Source: Amycolatopsis solani (lineage in GTDB: Bacteria > Actinomycetota > Actinomycetes > Mycobacteriales > Pseudonocardiaceae). From it: a stretch of DNA of 64,000 nt. The translations under genes and the position numbers were made by a program. Each line of letters opens with the position of its first letter. Positions within the stretch are counted from its first letter, which is position 1. The notes below the pieces were generated by a model that made no database searches, was not told the DNA's origin, and worked only from the letters and a program-made list of their open reading frames with translations. The stretch covers positions 806,001-870,000 of the forward strand of contig NZ_JAWQJT010000002.1 of assembly GCF_033441515.1 (NCBI RefSeq), read 5' to 3'. Below, piece by piece: positions 14,803 to 22,992 of the stretch.

Positions 14803-15570
14803 GTGCCCGGACTGCTCGAAGGCAAGCGCCTGCTGATCACCGGCATCATCACCGACGCCTCGCTCGCCTTCCACGCGGCCAAGATCGCGCAGCAGGAGGG
14901 CGCGACCGTCGTGCTCACCGGTTTCGGCCGCATGTCGCTGGTCAAGACCATCGCCAAGCGGCTCCCGGAGCCGGCGCCGGTGCTCGAGCTCGACGTCACC
15001 AACCAGGAGCACCTGGACAGCCTCGCCGACCGCGTCCGCGAGCACGTCGACGGGCTCGACGGCGTGCTGCACTCGATCGGCTTCGCCCCGCAGAGCTGCC
15101 TCGGCGCCCCGTTCCTGGACGCGCCGGCCGAGGACGTCAAGACGGCGGTCGACGTCTCGGCGTACTCGTTCATGTCGCTGTCGAAGGCGTGCCTGCCGCT
15201 GCTGGGCCGCGGCTCGTCGATCGTCGGCATGGACTTCGACGCCCGCGTCGCGTGGCCGGTCTACAACTGGATGGGCGTCGCGAAGGCCGCGCTCGAGTCG
15301 GTGAACCGGTACCTGGCCAAGGAACTCGGCCCGCAGGGCATCCGCGTCAACCTGGTCAGCGCGGGTCCGATGAAGACCATGGCGGCGAAGTCGATCCCGG
15401 GCTTCTCGGACCTCGAAGACGGCTGGGGCGACCGCGCGCCGCTCGGCTGGGACAGCTCCGACCCGGACCCGACGGCGAAGAGCGTCTGCGCGCTGCTGTC
15501 GGACTGGCTGCCGGCCACCACCGGCTCGATGATCATGGTCGACGGCGGGGTCCACGCGCTCGGCATCTGA
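14803..15570 (+). CDS. inhA: NADH-dependent enoyl-ACP reductase InhA
   Basis: A 255-residue enoyl-ACP reductase that makes the last reduction in each fatty-acid elongation round. GIITDASLAFH binds NADH, S91 lies in HSIGF, and Y154/K161 in PVYNWMGVAK are the catalytic pair. The C terminus LSDWLPATTGSMIMVDGG is typical. GTG start with GGAGG. Compared with the Mycobacterium tuberculosis protein as I recall it, residue 21 is Leu rather than Ile, a position linked to isoniazid response. The gene is transcribed with fabG. Convergent MFS gene ends three bases away, with no terminator visible. Confidence 0.93.
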   Translation: MPGLLEGKRLLITGIITDASLAFHAAKIAQQEGATVVLTGFGRMSLVKTIAKRLPEPAPVLELDVTNQEHLDSLADRVREHVDGLDGVLHSIGFAPQSCLGAPFLDAPAEDVKTAVDVSAYSFMSLSKACLPLLGRGSSIVGMDFDARVAWPVYNWMGVAKAALESVNRYLAKELGPQGIRVNLVSAGPMKTMAAKSIPGFSDLEDGWGDRAPLGWDSSDPDPTAKSVCALLSDWLPATTGSMIMVDGGVHALGI

Positions 15571-15573
15571 TCG

Positions 15574-16734
15574 TCACACGCGTACCGGCTCGCGGTCGTC
15601 GTTCCGCTGGACGACGACCGCGACCGTGAGCGCCACCAGCGTCGCCGCGCCGAGCGCCAAGCCGGTCCAGGCGACGCTCGGGAAGCCCAGGCCGGCGCCG
15701 ATCGCGACGCCGCCGAGCCACGGCCCGATCGTGTTGCCGACGTTGAACGCCGCTGTCGTGCTCGCGCCGACGAGGGTCGGCGCGTCCCCGGCCACGGCGT
15801 ACGTCCGCACGTTCAAGGCCGGGTTGGCCCCGAACCCCGCGGCGCCGAAGACGAGCACGGCCGCCACGGCCACCACCGCGTCGGTCGTGAGGGCCAGCAC
15901 GAGCAGGGCCGCCAGCGCGAGCCCGACGCAGCCGTAGAGCGTCGCGAACGGGTGCCGGTCGGCCAGCCGCCCGCCGGCCGTGATGCCGAGGAGCGCGCCG
16001 ACGCCGAACAGGGCCAGCACGCCCGGGACCCACTCCGCGGGCAGGCCGTCGGTCTCGGTCAGCAGCGGCGCGAAGTAGCTGAACGCGGCGAAGATCATGG
16101 CCTGGCACAGCGCGATGACGCCGAGCGCGAGCCAGACCCGGCCGCGCCGGTACAGCCCCAGCTCCGTGCGGACGCTCATCCCGCCGCCGGTCGTCTCCGG
16201 CACGAGCGCGGCCACCCCGGCCGCCGCCACGAGTGTCACCGCCGCGACCGCCCAGAACGCCGTCCGCCGGCCCGCGTGCTGGCCGATGAACGTGCCCGCG
16301 GGCACGCCGGCGATGTTCGCCACGGTCAGCCCGCCGACCAGCACCGCCATCGCGCGCCCCCGGCGCTCGACGGGGACCAGCGCGATCGTCGTCGCCACGG
16401 CGACGGCCCAGAAGCCGGCGCAGGCGAGCGCGGCCACCACCCGCGTAGCGAACAGGAGCGCGTACCCCTCGGCGAGGGCGCCGACGACGTGCGCCCCGAA
16501 GAAGACCGCGAGCAGCGCCAGCAGCGTCCGGCGGCGGGGGAGCCGCAGCGTGCCGATGGCCAGCAGCGGTGCCCCGACGACCATGCCGATCGCGAAGGCG
16601 GAGATGAGCAGCCCGGCGTCGGGGATGCTGACGCCGAGGTCGGCGGCCATCCCGGGCAGCAGTCCGGTGATCATGAACTCGGACGTGCCCAGCGCGAACA
16701 CGCTGAGCCCGAGAACGAAGACGGCCAGGGGCAC
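15574..16734 (-). CDS. MFS drug/sugar efflux transporter (AraJ/Cmx type)
   Basis: A 386-residue 12-segment MFS exporter. TSEFMITGLLPGMAADLGVS and GPLLAIGTLRLPRR-like motif A resemble chloramphenicol/arabinose efflux proteins of the DHA1 group. GTG 16734 is used because AAGGAGG precedes it; an in-frame ATG at 16767 lies inside the operator-like repeat. It follows the TetR gene on the same strand but has its own promoter region carrying a copy of the TetR operator-like sequence. The pair is inserted between inhA and hemH, which are adjacent in mycobacteria. Confidence 0.87.
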   Translation of the reverse strand: MPLAVFVLGLSVFALGTSEFMITGLLPGMAADLGVSIPDAGLLISAFAIGMVVGAPLLAIGTLRLPRRRTLLALLAVFFGAHVVGALAEGYALLFATRVVAALACAGFWAVAVATTIALVPVERRGRAMAVLVGGLTVANIAGVPAGTFIGQHAGRRTAFWAVAAVTLVAAAGVAALVPETTGGGMSVRTELGLYRRGRVWLALGVIALCQAMIFAAFSYFAPLLTETDGLPAEWVPGVLALFGVGALLGITAGGRLADRHPFATLYGCVGLALAALLVLALTTDAVVAVAAVLVFGAAGFGANPALNVRTYAVAGDAPTLVGASTTAAFNVGNTIGPWLGGVAIGAGLGFPSVAWTGLALGAATLVALTVAVVVQRNDDREPVRV

Positions 16735-16746
16735 GGGTCCTCCTTG

Positions 16747-16770
16747 GTTGTGTATCGATCGGTTCAAAAT
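16747..16770 (-). promoter_or_regulatory. TetR operator-like site 1 (upstream of MFS gene)
   Basis: Minus-strand sequence contains TTTTGAACCGATCGATACAC, with the ATCGAT core flanked by GAACCG and CACAAC. It is nearly the same as the site at 17410-17433 and lies just before the MFS Shine-Dalgarno. Half-sites of the form TAGACCG/TGAACCG are typical of TetR regulators controlling MFS pumps (family knowledge). Confidence 0.6.
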
Positions 16771-16807
16771 GAACGTGGAAAAACGACCGCTCGATCCAAA
16801 ATGCGGG

Positions 16808-17392
16808 TCAGCGGGCGATCAGGGAGGAAAGGGCCAGGTCGGCGACCGCGTGCATGGTCTCGCGGCTGGTGCCCCGGCGGGCCATCACGCGCAGGCCGGA
16901 AATCGTGCTGAGCAGGAACTCCGCGACGTCGGCCGGCACCAGGCCGTCCCGGAGGCTGCCGTCGAGCACGCCCTCGCGCGCGCACTGGGCGAACAGGGCG
17001 AGGTTCTGGTCGGTGTCGGCCCGCAGTGCGGCCCCGACTTCGTCGTCCGGCAGGCCGAGCTCGGCGAGGGTGTTCACGACGAGACAGCCGCGGGGACGGT
17101 CCGCCAGGTCGGCCTCGACCGCGGTGTCGAGGACCGCCGCCAGCCGCTCGGCCGCGGTGCCGGGGCCGTCGAGGATCGCCTTCCGCTTGCCGAGCTCGCG
17201 GGTCGTGTAGTGCGCCAGCGAACGCTGGAAGAGGGTGCGTTTGCTGCTGAACGTGTTGTAGACGCTGCTGCGGCCGAGCCCGGTCGCCGCGCACAGGTCC
17301 TGGGTCGACGTCGCCTCGTAGCCGTGCTCCCAGAACGCTTCCATCGCCCGCTCGACGGCGGCGGACTCGTCGAACTCCCGTGGCCTGGCCAT
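16808..17392 (-). CDS. TetR/AcrR-family repressor
   Basis: A 194-residue regulator. The N-terminal helix-turn-helix reads [20 protein letters not shown]...[27 protein letters not shown]. The C-terminal ligand domain is variable and includes a single Cys in RGCLVVN. ATG 17392 fits the family N terminus; upstream frame is out of gene. It sits directly upstream of the MFS exporter and divergent from hemH. Operator-like repeats lie before both the MFS gene and tetR itself, implying autoregulation and control of the pump by an unknown ligand. Confidence 0.9.
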   Translation of the reverse strand: MARPREFDESAAVERAMEAFWEHGYEATSTQDLCAATGLGRSSVYNTFSSKRTLFQRSLAHYTTRELGKRKAILDGPGTAAERLAAVLDTAVEADLADRPRGCLVVNTLAELGLPDDEVGAALRADTDQNLALFAQCAREGVLDGSLRDGLVPADVAEFLLSTISGLRVMARRGTSRETMHAVADLALSSLIAR

Positions 17393-17409
17393 GGGGCCAC
17401 CGTAGCAGG

Positions 17410-17433
17410 GTTTTAGACCGATCGATTCACAAC
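17410..17433. promoter_or_regulatory. TetR operator-like site 2 (tetR promoter)
   Basis: Plus-strand GTTTTAGACCGATCGATTCA followed by CAAC. It shares about 20 of 24 positions with the site upstream of the MFS gene read on the minus strand. It lies 18 bases before tetR's ATG on the divergent side and about 45 bases before hemH. Confidence 0.6.
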
Positions 17434-17478
17434 GGGGCCGAGTCAGCGTGCGGGCCGCCACATCGGCAAGATGAGGGG

Positions 17479-18522
17479 GTGGGATACGACGCGTTGCTGT
17501 GGCTTTCGTTCGGCGGTCCGGAAGGGCCCGAGGACGTCATGCCGTTCCTCGAAAACGTCACCAGGGGCCGGGGCGTGCCGCGGGAGCGGCTGCTCGAGGT
17601 CGCCGAGCACTACCAGCACTTCGGTGGCGTTTCGCCGATCAACAAGCTGAACCGCGACGCGATGGCGGCGGTGGAGAAGCAGCTTTCGGCGGCCGGAATG
17701 GACCTCCCGGTGCACTTCGGCAACCGCAACTGGCACCCGATGGTCGAGGACACCCTCGCCGAGCTGACGGCGGCCGGCGCGAAGCGGGTCCTGGTGTTCC
17801 CCACGAGCGCGTACGGCGGCTATTCGGCGTGCCGGCAGTACGACGAAGACATCGAGCGCGCCCGCGCGGCGGTCGGCGCCGGGGCACCCGAACTGGTGAA
17901 GCTGCGCCAGTTCTTCGACCACCCGCTGTTCGTGTCGGCGAACGCCGACGGGGTGCGCGCGGCACACGCGGCGCTGGGCGACGCGCCGGGCGTCCGCACG
18001 GTCTTCACCGCGCACTCGGTGCCCGACAGCGCGGACAAGGCGTCCGGCCCGCCGGCGGAGGGCGGCCACCGTTATTCGCGGCAGATCGCCGAGGCAGCCC
18101 GGCTCGTCGCGGCCGAAGCGGGGATCGCGGAGTACGACGTGGTCTGGCAGTCGCGGTCCGGCCCGCCGCAGGTGCCGTGGCTCGAACCGGACATCGTCGA
18201 CCACATCGACGCACTGCACGACCAGGGCGTCACCGGGGTGGTCGTCTCGCCGATCGGGTTCGTCTCCGACCACCTCGAAGTGATCTGGGACCTGGACAAC
18301 GAGGCGGCGGAACGCGCGGCGGAGCACGGCATGGCCTTCGCCCGCGCGGCCACCGCGGGCAGCGACCCGCGCTTCGCGGAGCTGGTGGTGGAGCTGATCC
18401 GCGAGCACACCCACGGCGCGACCCCGCGCAAGCTGTCCCCGTTCCCGTCGGCGGGCTGCACCGTCAACGGCGCCCCGTGCGCGATCGGCTGCTGCGAACA
18501 GGCCAAGCGCCCGGCTCGCTGA
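17479..18522 (+). CDS. hemH: Coproporphyrin III ferrochelatase
   Basis: A 347-residue ferrochelatase that inserts iron in the actinobacterial coproporphyrin-dependent heme pathway. [24 protein letters not shown] at the start, [16 protein letters not shown] with the catalytic His, and [16 protein letters not shown] are diagnostic. The C-terminal cysteines in [14 protein letters not shown] suggest a [2Fe-2S] cluster as in mycobacterial enzyme. GTG 17479 is used; the upstream ATG 17471 is out of frame. It follows fabG-inhA in mycobacteria, but here the MFS-TetR pair intervenes. Confidence 0.93.
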   Translation: MGYDALLWLSFGGPEGPEDVMPFLENVTRGRGVPRERLLEVAEHYQHFGGVSPINKLNRDAMAAVEKQLSAAGMDLPVHFGNRNWHPMVEDTLAELTAAGAKRVLVFPTSAYGGYSACRQYDEDIERARAAVGAGAPELVKLRQFFDHPLFVSANADGVRAAHAALGDAPGVRTVFTAHSVPDSADKASGPPAEGGHRYSRQIAEAARLVAAEAGIAEYDVVWQSRSGPPQVPWLEPDIVDHIDALHDQGVTGVVVSPIGFVSDHLEVIWDLDNEAAERAAEHGMAFARAATAGSDPRFAELVVELIREHTHGATPRKLSPFPSAGCTVNGAPCAIGCCEQAKRPAR

Positions 18523-18541
18523 CGCGCGCTGCAGCAGGAAT

Positions 18542-18632
18542 GCGCCCCAAGGCGGCCTTGGTTGCGTCAGACGCACCGAAGGCCGCCTTGGTCGCGTGAG
18601 ACGCAACCAAGGCCACATTGGGGCGCTTGGGG
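18542..18632. repeat. 91-bp dispersed intergenic repeat, copy A
   Basis: Copy A lies exactly between the convergent stops of hemH and the 18633 gene. Its reverse complement matches copy B at 22900-22990 at about 84 of 91 positions by my hand alignment. It is built of two 30-base units. Each has a GGCxGCCTT segment and a GCGTC-x-GACGC or GCGTC-x-CACGC dyad. Nested palindromes suggest a REP-like element or a bidirectional terminator. Confidence 0.8.
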
Positions 18633-19430
18633 TCAGCCCTCGCGGGCCGTCTGCTCCGCGAAGACCCGTACGGCTTCGTTGACCGCCGCGCACCGGGCCG
18701 TGCGGACCGCGTCCGACAGCGGCCGCAGCGCCTGGGCCCGCAGCGTCGACGCCGAGGCCGACAACGCGCCGCCCGGGTCGTCCGTCGACGCGACCACCAG
18801 GATCGCCGCGATCTCCTCGGCCCGCTGCAGCACCCGCAGGGCACGCCCGGGCGTGCCGGCCGGCCAGTCGACGTCCGGCCGGGACCGCAGGTGCGCCGAG
18901 AGCTCCGCGCGCACGCCCGGCCGGTCCGAGGCCACGTCCAGCGCCTGCAGGGCACCCGCGCTCGCCCGGATCGCGTCGGTCAGGCCGTGCTCGGCCTCGG
19001 CCAGGCCGACGTACTCCGGCCGGGCAGGCGAAGACAGCGAGTAGACGGTCCACCGGACCAGGCCCTCGGCGATCGGCTCCGGCACCAGGCCGAAGCCGAG
19101 GTCGGCGAGCACCACCGCGTCGCCGGCGCGCAACGCCGCGTCGGTGAACGGCCCGCCGCCGCCGAGGCCGCGGACGTCGCCCGGGACCGGCAGGACCAGC
19201 TGGAAGGATTTCGCTCCCTGCGAACGCAGCGCCATCAGCAGCTGGACGGGGGTGGCCGCCCGGTTGAAGGCCAGCGGCAGCGCGAACGCCTCCGCGGCGG
19301 CCGCGTCGGCGGCCACCACGTCGTGGGCTTCACCCCACGCGAGCAGGGCGTCGAGCACATCGTCGGAAGCGGCGGCTCCGTTCAGCCACGCGCTGGACCA
19401 CACCGCGAAAGTCGCACTGGGACGGCACAC
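18633..19430 (-). CDS. Conserved actinobacterial protein of unknown function
   Basis: A 265-residue protein with no signal peptide or membrane segment. It is alanine-rich and mostly helical, with an internal GDVRGLGGGGPFTDAALRAGDAVVLADLGFGLVP stretch and a helical C-terminal half. I do not recognise a domain. In mycobacteria a conserved hypothetical gene (Rv1486c by recall) follows hemH in the same convergent orientation, so this may be its counterpart. GTG 19430 is preceded by a strong -10-like TAAAAT (19444-19439) eight bases away, so a near-leaderless transcript is likely. It is divergent from the AAA+ gene. Confidence 0.7.
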   Translation of the reverse strand: MCRPSATFAVWSSAWLNGAAASDDVLDALLAWGEAHDVVAADAAAAEAFALPLAFNRAATPVQLLMALRSQGAKSFQLVLPVPGDVRGLGGGGPFTDAALRAGDAVVLADLGFGLVPEPIAEGLVRWTVYSLSSPARPEYVGLAEAEHGLTDAIRASAGALQALDVASDRPGVRAELSAHLRSRPDVDWPAGTPGRALRVLQRAEEIAAILVVASTDDPGGALSASASTLRAQALRPLSDAVRTARCAAVNEAVRVFAEQTAREG

Positions 19431-19517
19431 GACGCCCTATTTTACCGGCTCGCCCCGTACCGGCAGTGCGCGCCCACGCTGGAGTCGCTCCACATCGACG
19501 CACCGCCGATCCGGCAG

Positions 19518-19523
19518 TAGCGT
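19518..19523 (+). promoter_or_regulatory. Leaderless -10 box of AAA+ gene (TAGCGT)
   Basis: TAGCGT ends seven bases before GTG 19531; no Shine-Dalgarno is seen. Confidence 0.45.
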
Positions 19524-19530
19524 CGACCGG

Positions 19531-20928
19531 GTGAACGCTGTTCCAGACACGCTTCCCCGCACCGCCGGGGCCCTGCGAGCGGCCGGGTACGCACCGCTGC
19601 CGATCGCGCGAGAGATCCACGACAACCTGCTGACCGCCCTCAAGAACGGCGAAGACGCGTGGCCCGGCATCGTCGGGTTCTCGCGCACCGTGCTGCCGCA
19701 GCTCGAACGCGCGCTGCTGGCCGGCCACGACGTCGTCCTGCTCGGCGAACGCGGCCAGGGCAAGACCCGCCTGCTGCGCACCCTCGCCGGCCTGCTCGAC
19801 GAGTGGACGCCCGTCATCGAAGGCTCCGAGCTGGGCGAACACCCGCTCGAGCCGATCACGCCCGCGTCGATCCGCCGCGCCGCCGAGCTCGGCGACGACC
19901 TGCCGGTGGCCTGGCGCCACCGCTCCGAGCGCTACACCGAAAAGCTCGCCACGCCGGACACCTCGGTCGGCGACCTGATCGGCGACGTCGACCCGGTGAA
20001 GGTCGCCGAAGGCCGCAGCCTCGGCGACCCCGAGACCATCCACTTCGGCCTGGTCCCGCGCGCCCACCGCGGCATCGTCGCCATCAACGAGCTGCCCGAC
20101 CTCGCCGAGCGCATCCAGGTCGCGCTGCTCAACGTGATGGAGGAGCGCGACATCCAGGTCCGCGGCTACACGCTGCGGCTGCCGCTGGACGTCCTGCTCG
20201 TCGCCACCGCAAACCCCGAGGACTACACCAACCGCGGCCGGATCATCACCCCGCTGAAGGACCGCTTCGGCGCCGAGATCCGCACCCACTACCCGCTCGA
20301 CGTCGAGGCCGAGGTCGCCGTCGTCAAGCAGGAGGCGAACCTCGTCGCCGAGGTCGGCGAGCCGCTGCTCGAGGTGCTCGCCCGGTTCGTCCGGAACCTG
20401 CGCGAATCGACGGTCATCGACCAGCGCTCCGGCGTCTCGGCGCGGTTCGCCGTCGCCGCGGCGGAAACCGTGGCGGCCGCGGCCCTGCGGCGCGCGGCGC
20501 TGACCGGAGAAGAGCCCGCCGTGGCGCGGCCGGTCGACCTCGACGCCGTCCCGTCCGTGCTGCGCGGCAAGATCGAGTTCGAACCCGGCGAGGAAGGCCG
20601 CGAGGTCGAGCACCTCGTCCACCTGATGCGCCGGGCGATCGCCGAGACCGCGCGCAGCCGCTTCGCCGGGCTCGACCTGCGCCCGCTCGCCGACGCCGTC
20701 GAGGAAGGCCACCTGGTCGCCACCGGCGAACGCGTCCCGGCGAAGGACGTCCTCGCCGCCCTGCCGGAACTGCCGGTGCTGCACGAGGTCGCGTCACGGG
20801 CCGGCGTCGGCGCGGACGAGCCCGCCGGGCGGATCGCGGCCGCCGTCGAACTCGCCCTCGAATCGCTGTTCCTGGCCCGGCGGCTGGCCAAGGACTCCGA
20901 CGACACGACGACCGTCTACGGCCGATGA
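19531..20928 (+). CDS. AAA+ ATPase, magnesium-chelatase ChlI/MoxR-like
   Basis: A 465-residue AAA+ protein. Walker A is GERGQGKT (72-79), Walker B IVAINELPDL, sensor TANPEDYTNRGRIITPLKDRFG. These are the features of ChlI/BchI-like ATPases. The next gene overlaps by four bases and encodes a VWA protein, so the two form a two-component AAA+/VWA machine, as in Rv0958-Rv0959 of M. tuberculosis (recalled) and RavA-ViaA of E. coli. There is no ChlH and no tetrapyrrole-specific context beyond hemH nearby, so a chelatase role is not supported. Confidence 0.88.
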   Translation: MNAVPDTLPRTAGALRAAGYAPLPIAREIHDNLLTALKNGEDAWPGIVGFSRTVLPQLERALLAGHDVVLLGERGQGKTRLLRTLAGLLDEWTPVIEGSELGEHPLEPITPASIRRAAELGDDLPVAWRHRSERYTEKLATPDTSVGDLIGDVDPVKVAEGRSLGDPETIHFGLVPRAHRGIVAINELPDLAERIQVALLNVMEERDIQVRGYTLRLPLDVLLVATANPEDYTNRGRIITPLKDRFGAEIRTHYPLDVEAEVAVVKQEANLVAEVGEPLLEVLARFVRNLRESTVIDQRSGVSARFAVAAAETVAAAALRRAALTGEEPAVARPVDLDAVPSVLRGKIEFEPGEEGREVEHLVHLMRRAIAETARSRFAGLDLRPLADAVEEGHLVATGERVPAKDVLAALPELPVLHEVASRAGVGADEPAGRIAAAVELALESLFLARRLAKDSDDTTTVYGR

Positions 20929-22889
20929 CCGCGGTCCCGCTCCCCGACGGCTACTCCTACGGCCCGTGGCACGACGGGCCGGACCCGCTCGCGCCGCCGG
21001 CCGACCTGCGCGACGCGCTCGACGAGATCGGCCGCGACGTGATGGCCGGCGCGTCACCGCGCGGCGCACTGGAGGAACTGCTGCGCCGCGGCACCGAACG
21101 CACCTCGGGCCTCGACGAGCTGACCCGGCGGCTCTGGCAGCGCCGATCGCAGATCCAGCGGCGCAACAACCTCAACGGCACCCTGCAGGAAGTCCAGCGC
21201 CTGCTGCAGGAAGCCCTCGACGCCGAGCGGCGGGAGCTGTTCCCCGACCCGGACGACGACGCCCGCTTCCGCGAAGCCCAGCTGGACGCGCTCCCGCCGG
21301 GCACCGCCGCCGCCGTCAACGAATTGGCGAACTACGACTGGCGCTCGGCGCAGGGCCGCGAGAACTACGAGAAGATCCGCGACCTCCTCGGCCAGGAGCT
21401 GATGGAGTCGCGGTTCCAGGGCATGAAGCAGGCGCTGCAGAACGCCGGGCCCGAGGACGTCGAGCGGATCAACGAGATGCTCGCCGACCTCAACGACCTG
21501 CTCGCCGCCCACGCCCAGGGCGCCGAGGACATCCAGGAGCGCTTCGACGACTTCATGGGCAAGCACGGCGAGTTCTTCCCGGAGAACCCGCGGACCGTCG
21601 AAGAGCTGATCGACGCGCTCGCCGAGCGCTCGGCGGCCGCGCAGCGGATGCTGAACTCGATGTCGGCCGAACAGCGGGCCGAACTCGCCGAGCTGACCCA
21701 GCAGGCGTTCGGCGACCCGCGGCTCGCGCAGCAACTGTCCCAATTGGACGCCCAGCTGCGCGCGGCCCGGCCGGGCGAGGACTGGACGGGCTCGGAACGC
21801 TTCCGCGGCAAGAACCCGCTCGGCATGGGCGAAGGCGCGCAGGCGATGGCCGACCTGGCGGAGCTGGACGCGCTGGCCGAGCAGCTGGGCCAGTCCTACC
21901 CGGGCGCGAGCCTCGACGACATCGATCTGGAGGCCCTCGACCGCCAGCTCGGCAAGGACGCCGGGGTCGACGCCCGCCGGCTGTCCGAACTGGAACGCGA
22001 GCTGCGTCGCCAGGGCCTGTTCGAACGCGCCGCCGACGGCACGCTCCGGTTGTCGCCCAAGGCGTTGCGGCGCCTCGGCGAGACGGCGCTGTCCGACGTG
22101 GTGAACGCGCTGCGCGGCAAGACGGGCGACCGCGAGACCGAGTCGGCGGGCGCGGCCGGCGAACCGACCGGCGCGTCGCGGCCGTGGCGGTTCGGGGACA
22201 TGCAGCCCTGGGACGTCCCCCGCACGATCCGCAACGCCGTGCTGCGCTCGGTGTCGGTGGGGGAGCGCCAGGTCCGGCTGGACGTCGAGGACGTCGAGGT
22301 GGTCGAGACCGAACACCGCTCCCGGGCGGCGGTCGCGCTGCTGGTCGACACGTCGTGGTCGATGGTGCAGGAGGGGCGCTGGCTGCCGATGAAGCGCACC
22401 GCGCTGGCCCTGCACCAGCTGATCAGCACGCGCTTCCGCAACGACGCGCTGCAGCTGATCACGTTCGGCCGCTACGCGATGCCGGTGGAGCTGCCGGAGC
22501 TGATCGGCCTGGAGAGCGCGTGGGAGCAGGGCACGAACGCCCACCACGGGCTGCTGCTGGCCGGGCAGCACCTCCGGCGGCATCCGGACGCGCAGCCGGT
22601 GGTCCTGATGGTCACCGACGGCGAGCCGACAGCGCACCTGGAACCGGACGGGGAGGCGGTCTTCGACTACCCGCCCCAGGACCGGACGCTCCACAAGACA
22701 CTGTCCGAAGTGGACCGGCTGGCGAAGCTCGGTGCGTCCATTTCGGTGTTCCGGCTGGGCGACGACCCGAGGTTGACGGCGTTCGTGGACCTGATCGCCC
22801 GCCGCTCGGGCGGCCGGGTGGTGGCCCCGGACCTGGACGGCCTGGGCGCGGCGGTGGTGGGGGACTACCTGCGCACCCGGCGCCGCTGA
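20925..22889 (+). CDS. VWA-domain protein, partner of the AAA+ ATPase
   Basis: A 654-residue cytoplasmic protein. The first 400 residues are helical and charged, with several Glu/Gln-rich coiled segments. The C-terminal VWA domain carries the MIDAS D475-x-S477-x-S479 (VDTSWS), with MVTDGEPTAH later. It ends in TRRR. ATG 20925 overlaps the AAA+ stop. It matches the large VWA partner of ChlI-like ATPases. The biological target is unknown. Confidence 0.88.
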   Translation: MTAVPLPDGYSYGPWHDGPDPLAPPADLRDALDEIGRDVMAGASPRGALEELLRRGTERTSGLDELTRRLWQRRSQIQRRNNLNGTLQEVQRLLQEALDAERRELFPDPDDDARFREAQLDALPPGTAAAVNELANYDWRSAQGRENYEKIRDLLGQELMESRFQGMKQALQNAGPEDVERINEMLADLNDLLAAHAQGAEDIQERFDDFMGKHGEFFPENPRTVEELIDALAERSAAAQRMLNSMSAEQRAELAELTQQAFGDPRLAQQLSQLDAQLRAARPGEDWTGSERFRGKNPLGMGEGAQAMADLAELDALAEQLGQSYPGASLDDIDLEALDRQLGKDAGVDARRLSELERELRRQGLFERAADGTLRLSPKALRRLGETALSDVVNALRGKTGDRETESAGAAGEPTGASRPWRFGDMQPWDVPRTIRNAVLRSVSVGERQVRLDVEDVEVVETEHRSRAAVALLVDTSWSMVQEGRWLPMKRTALALHQLISTRFRNDALQLITFGRYAMPVELPELIGLESAWEQGTNAHHGLLLAGQHLRRHPDAQPVVLMVTDGEPTAHLEPDGEAVFDYPPQDRTLHKTLSEVDRLAKLGASISVFRLGDDPRLTAFVDLIARRSGGRVVAPDLDGLGAAVVGDYLRTRRR

Positions 22890-22899
22890 CCGCCGCGGC

Positions 22900-22990
22900 C
22901 CCCAAGCGCCCCAATGTGGCCTTCGGTGCGTCTGACGCACCCAAGGCGGCCTTCGGTGCGTCTCACGCACCCAAGGCCGCCTTGGGGCGC
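22900..22990. repeat. 91-bp dispersed intergenic repeat, copy B
   Basis: Inverted relative to copy A (18542-18632). It fills the gap between the convergent stops of the VWA gene (22889) and the STAND gene (22993). Two 30-base units each contain a nearly perfect GGTGCGTC-x-GACGCACC-type dyad and an AAGGC-GCCTT palindrome. The same placement at two convergent ends favours a terminator or REP function. Confidence 0.8.
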
Positions 22991-22992
22991 GG

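Noticed and set aside
19531..22889. Magnesium or cobalt chelatase for cobalamin or chlorophyll synthesis
   Set aside because: No ChlH/CobN-type subunit or cobalamin genes are adjacent; a generic AAA+/VWA machine fits better.
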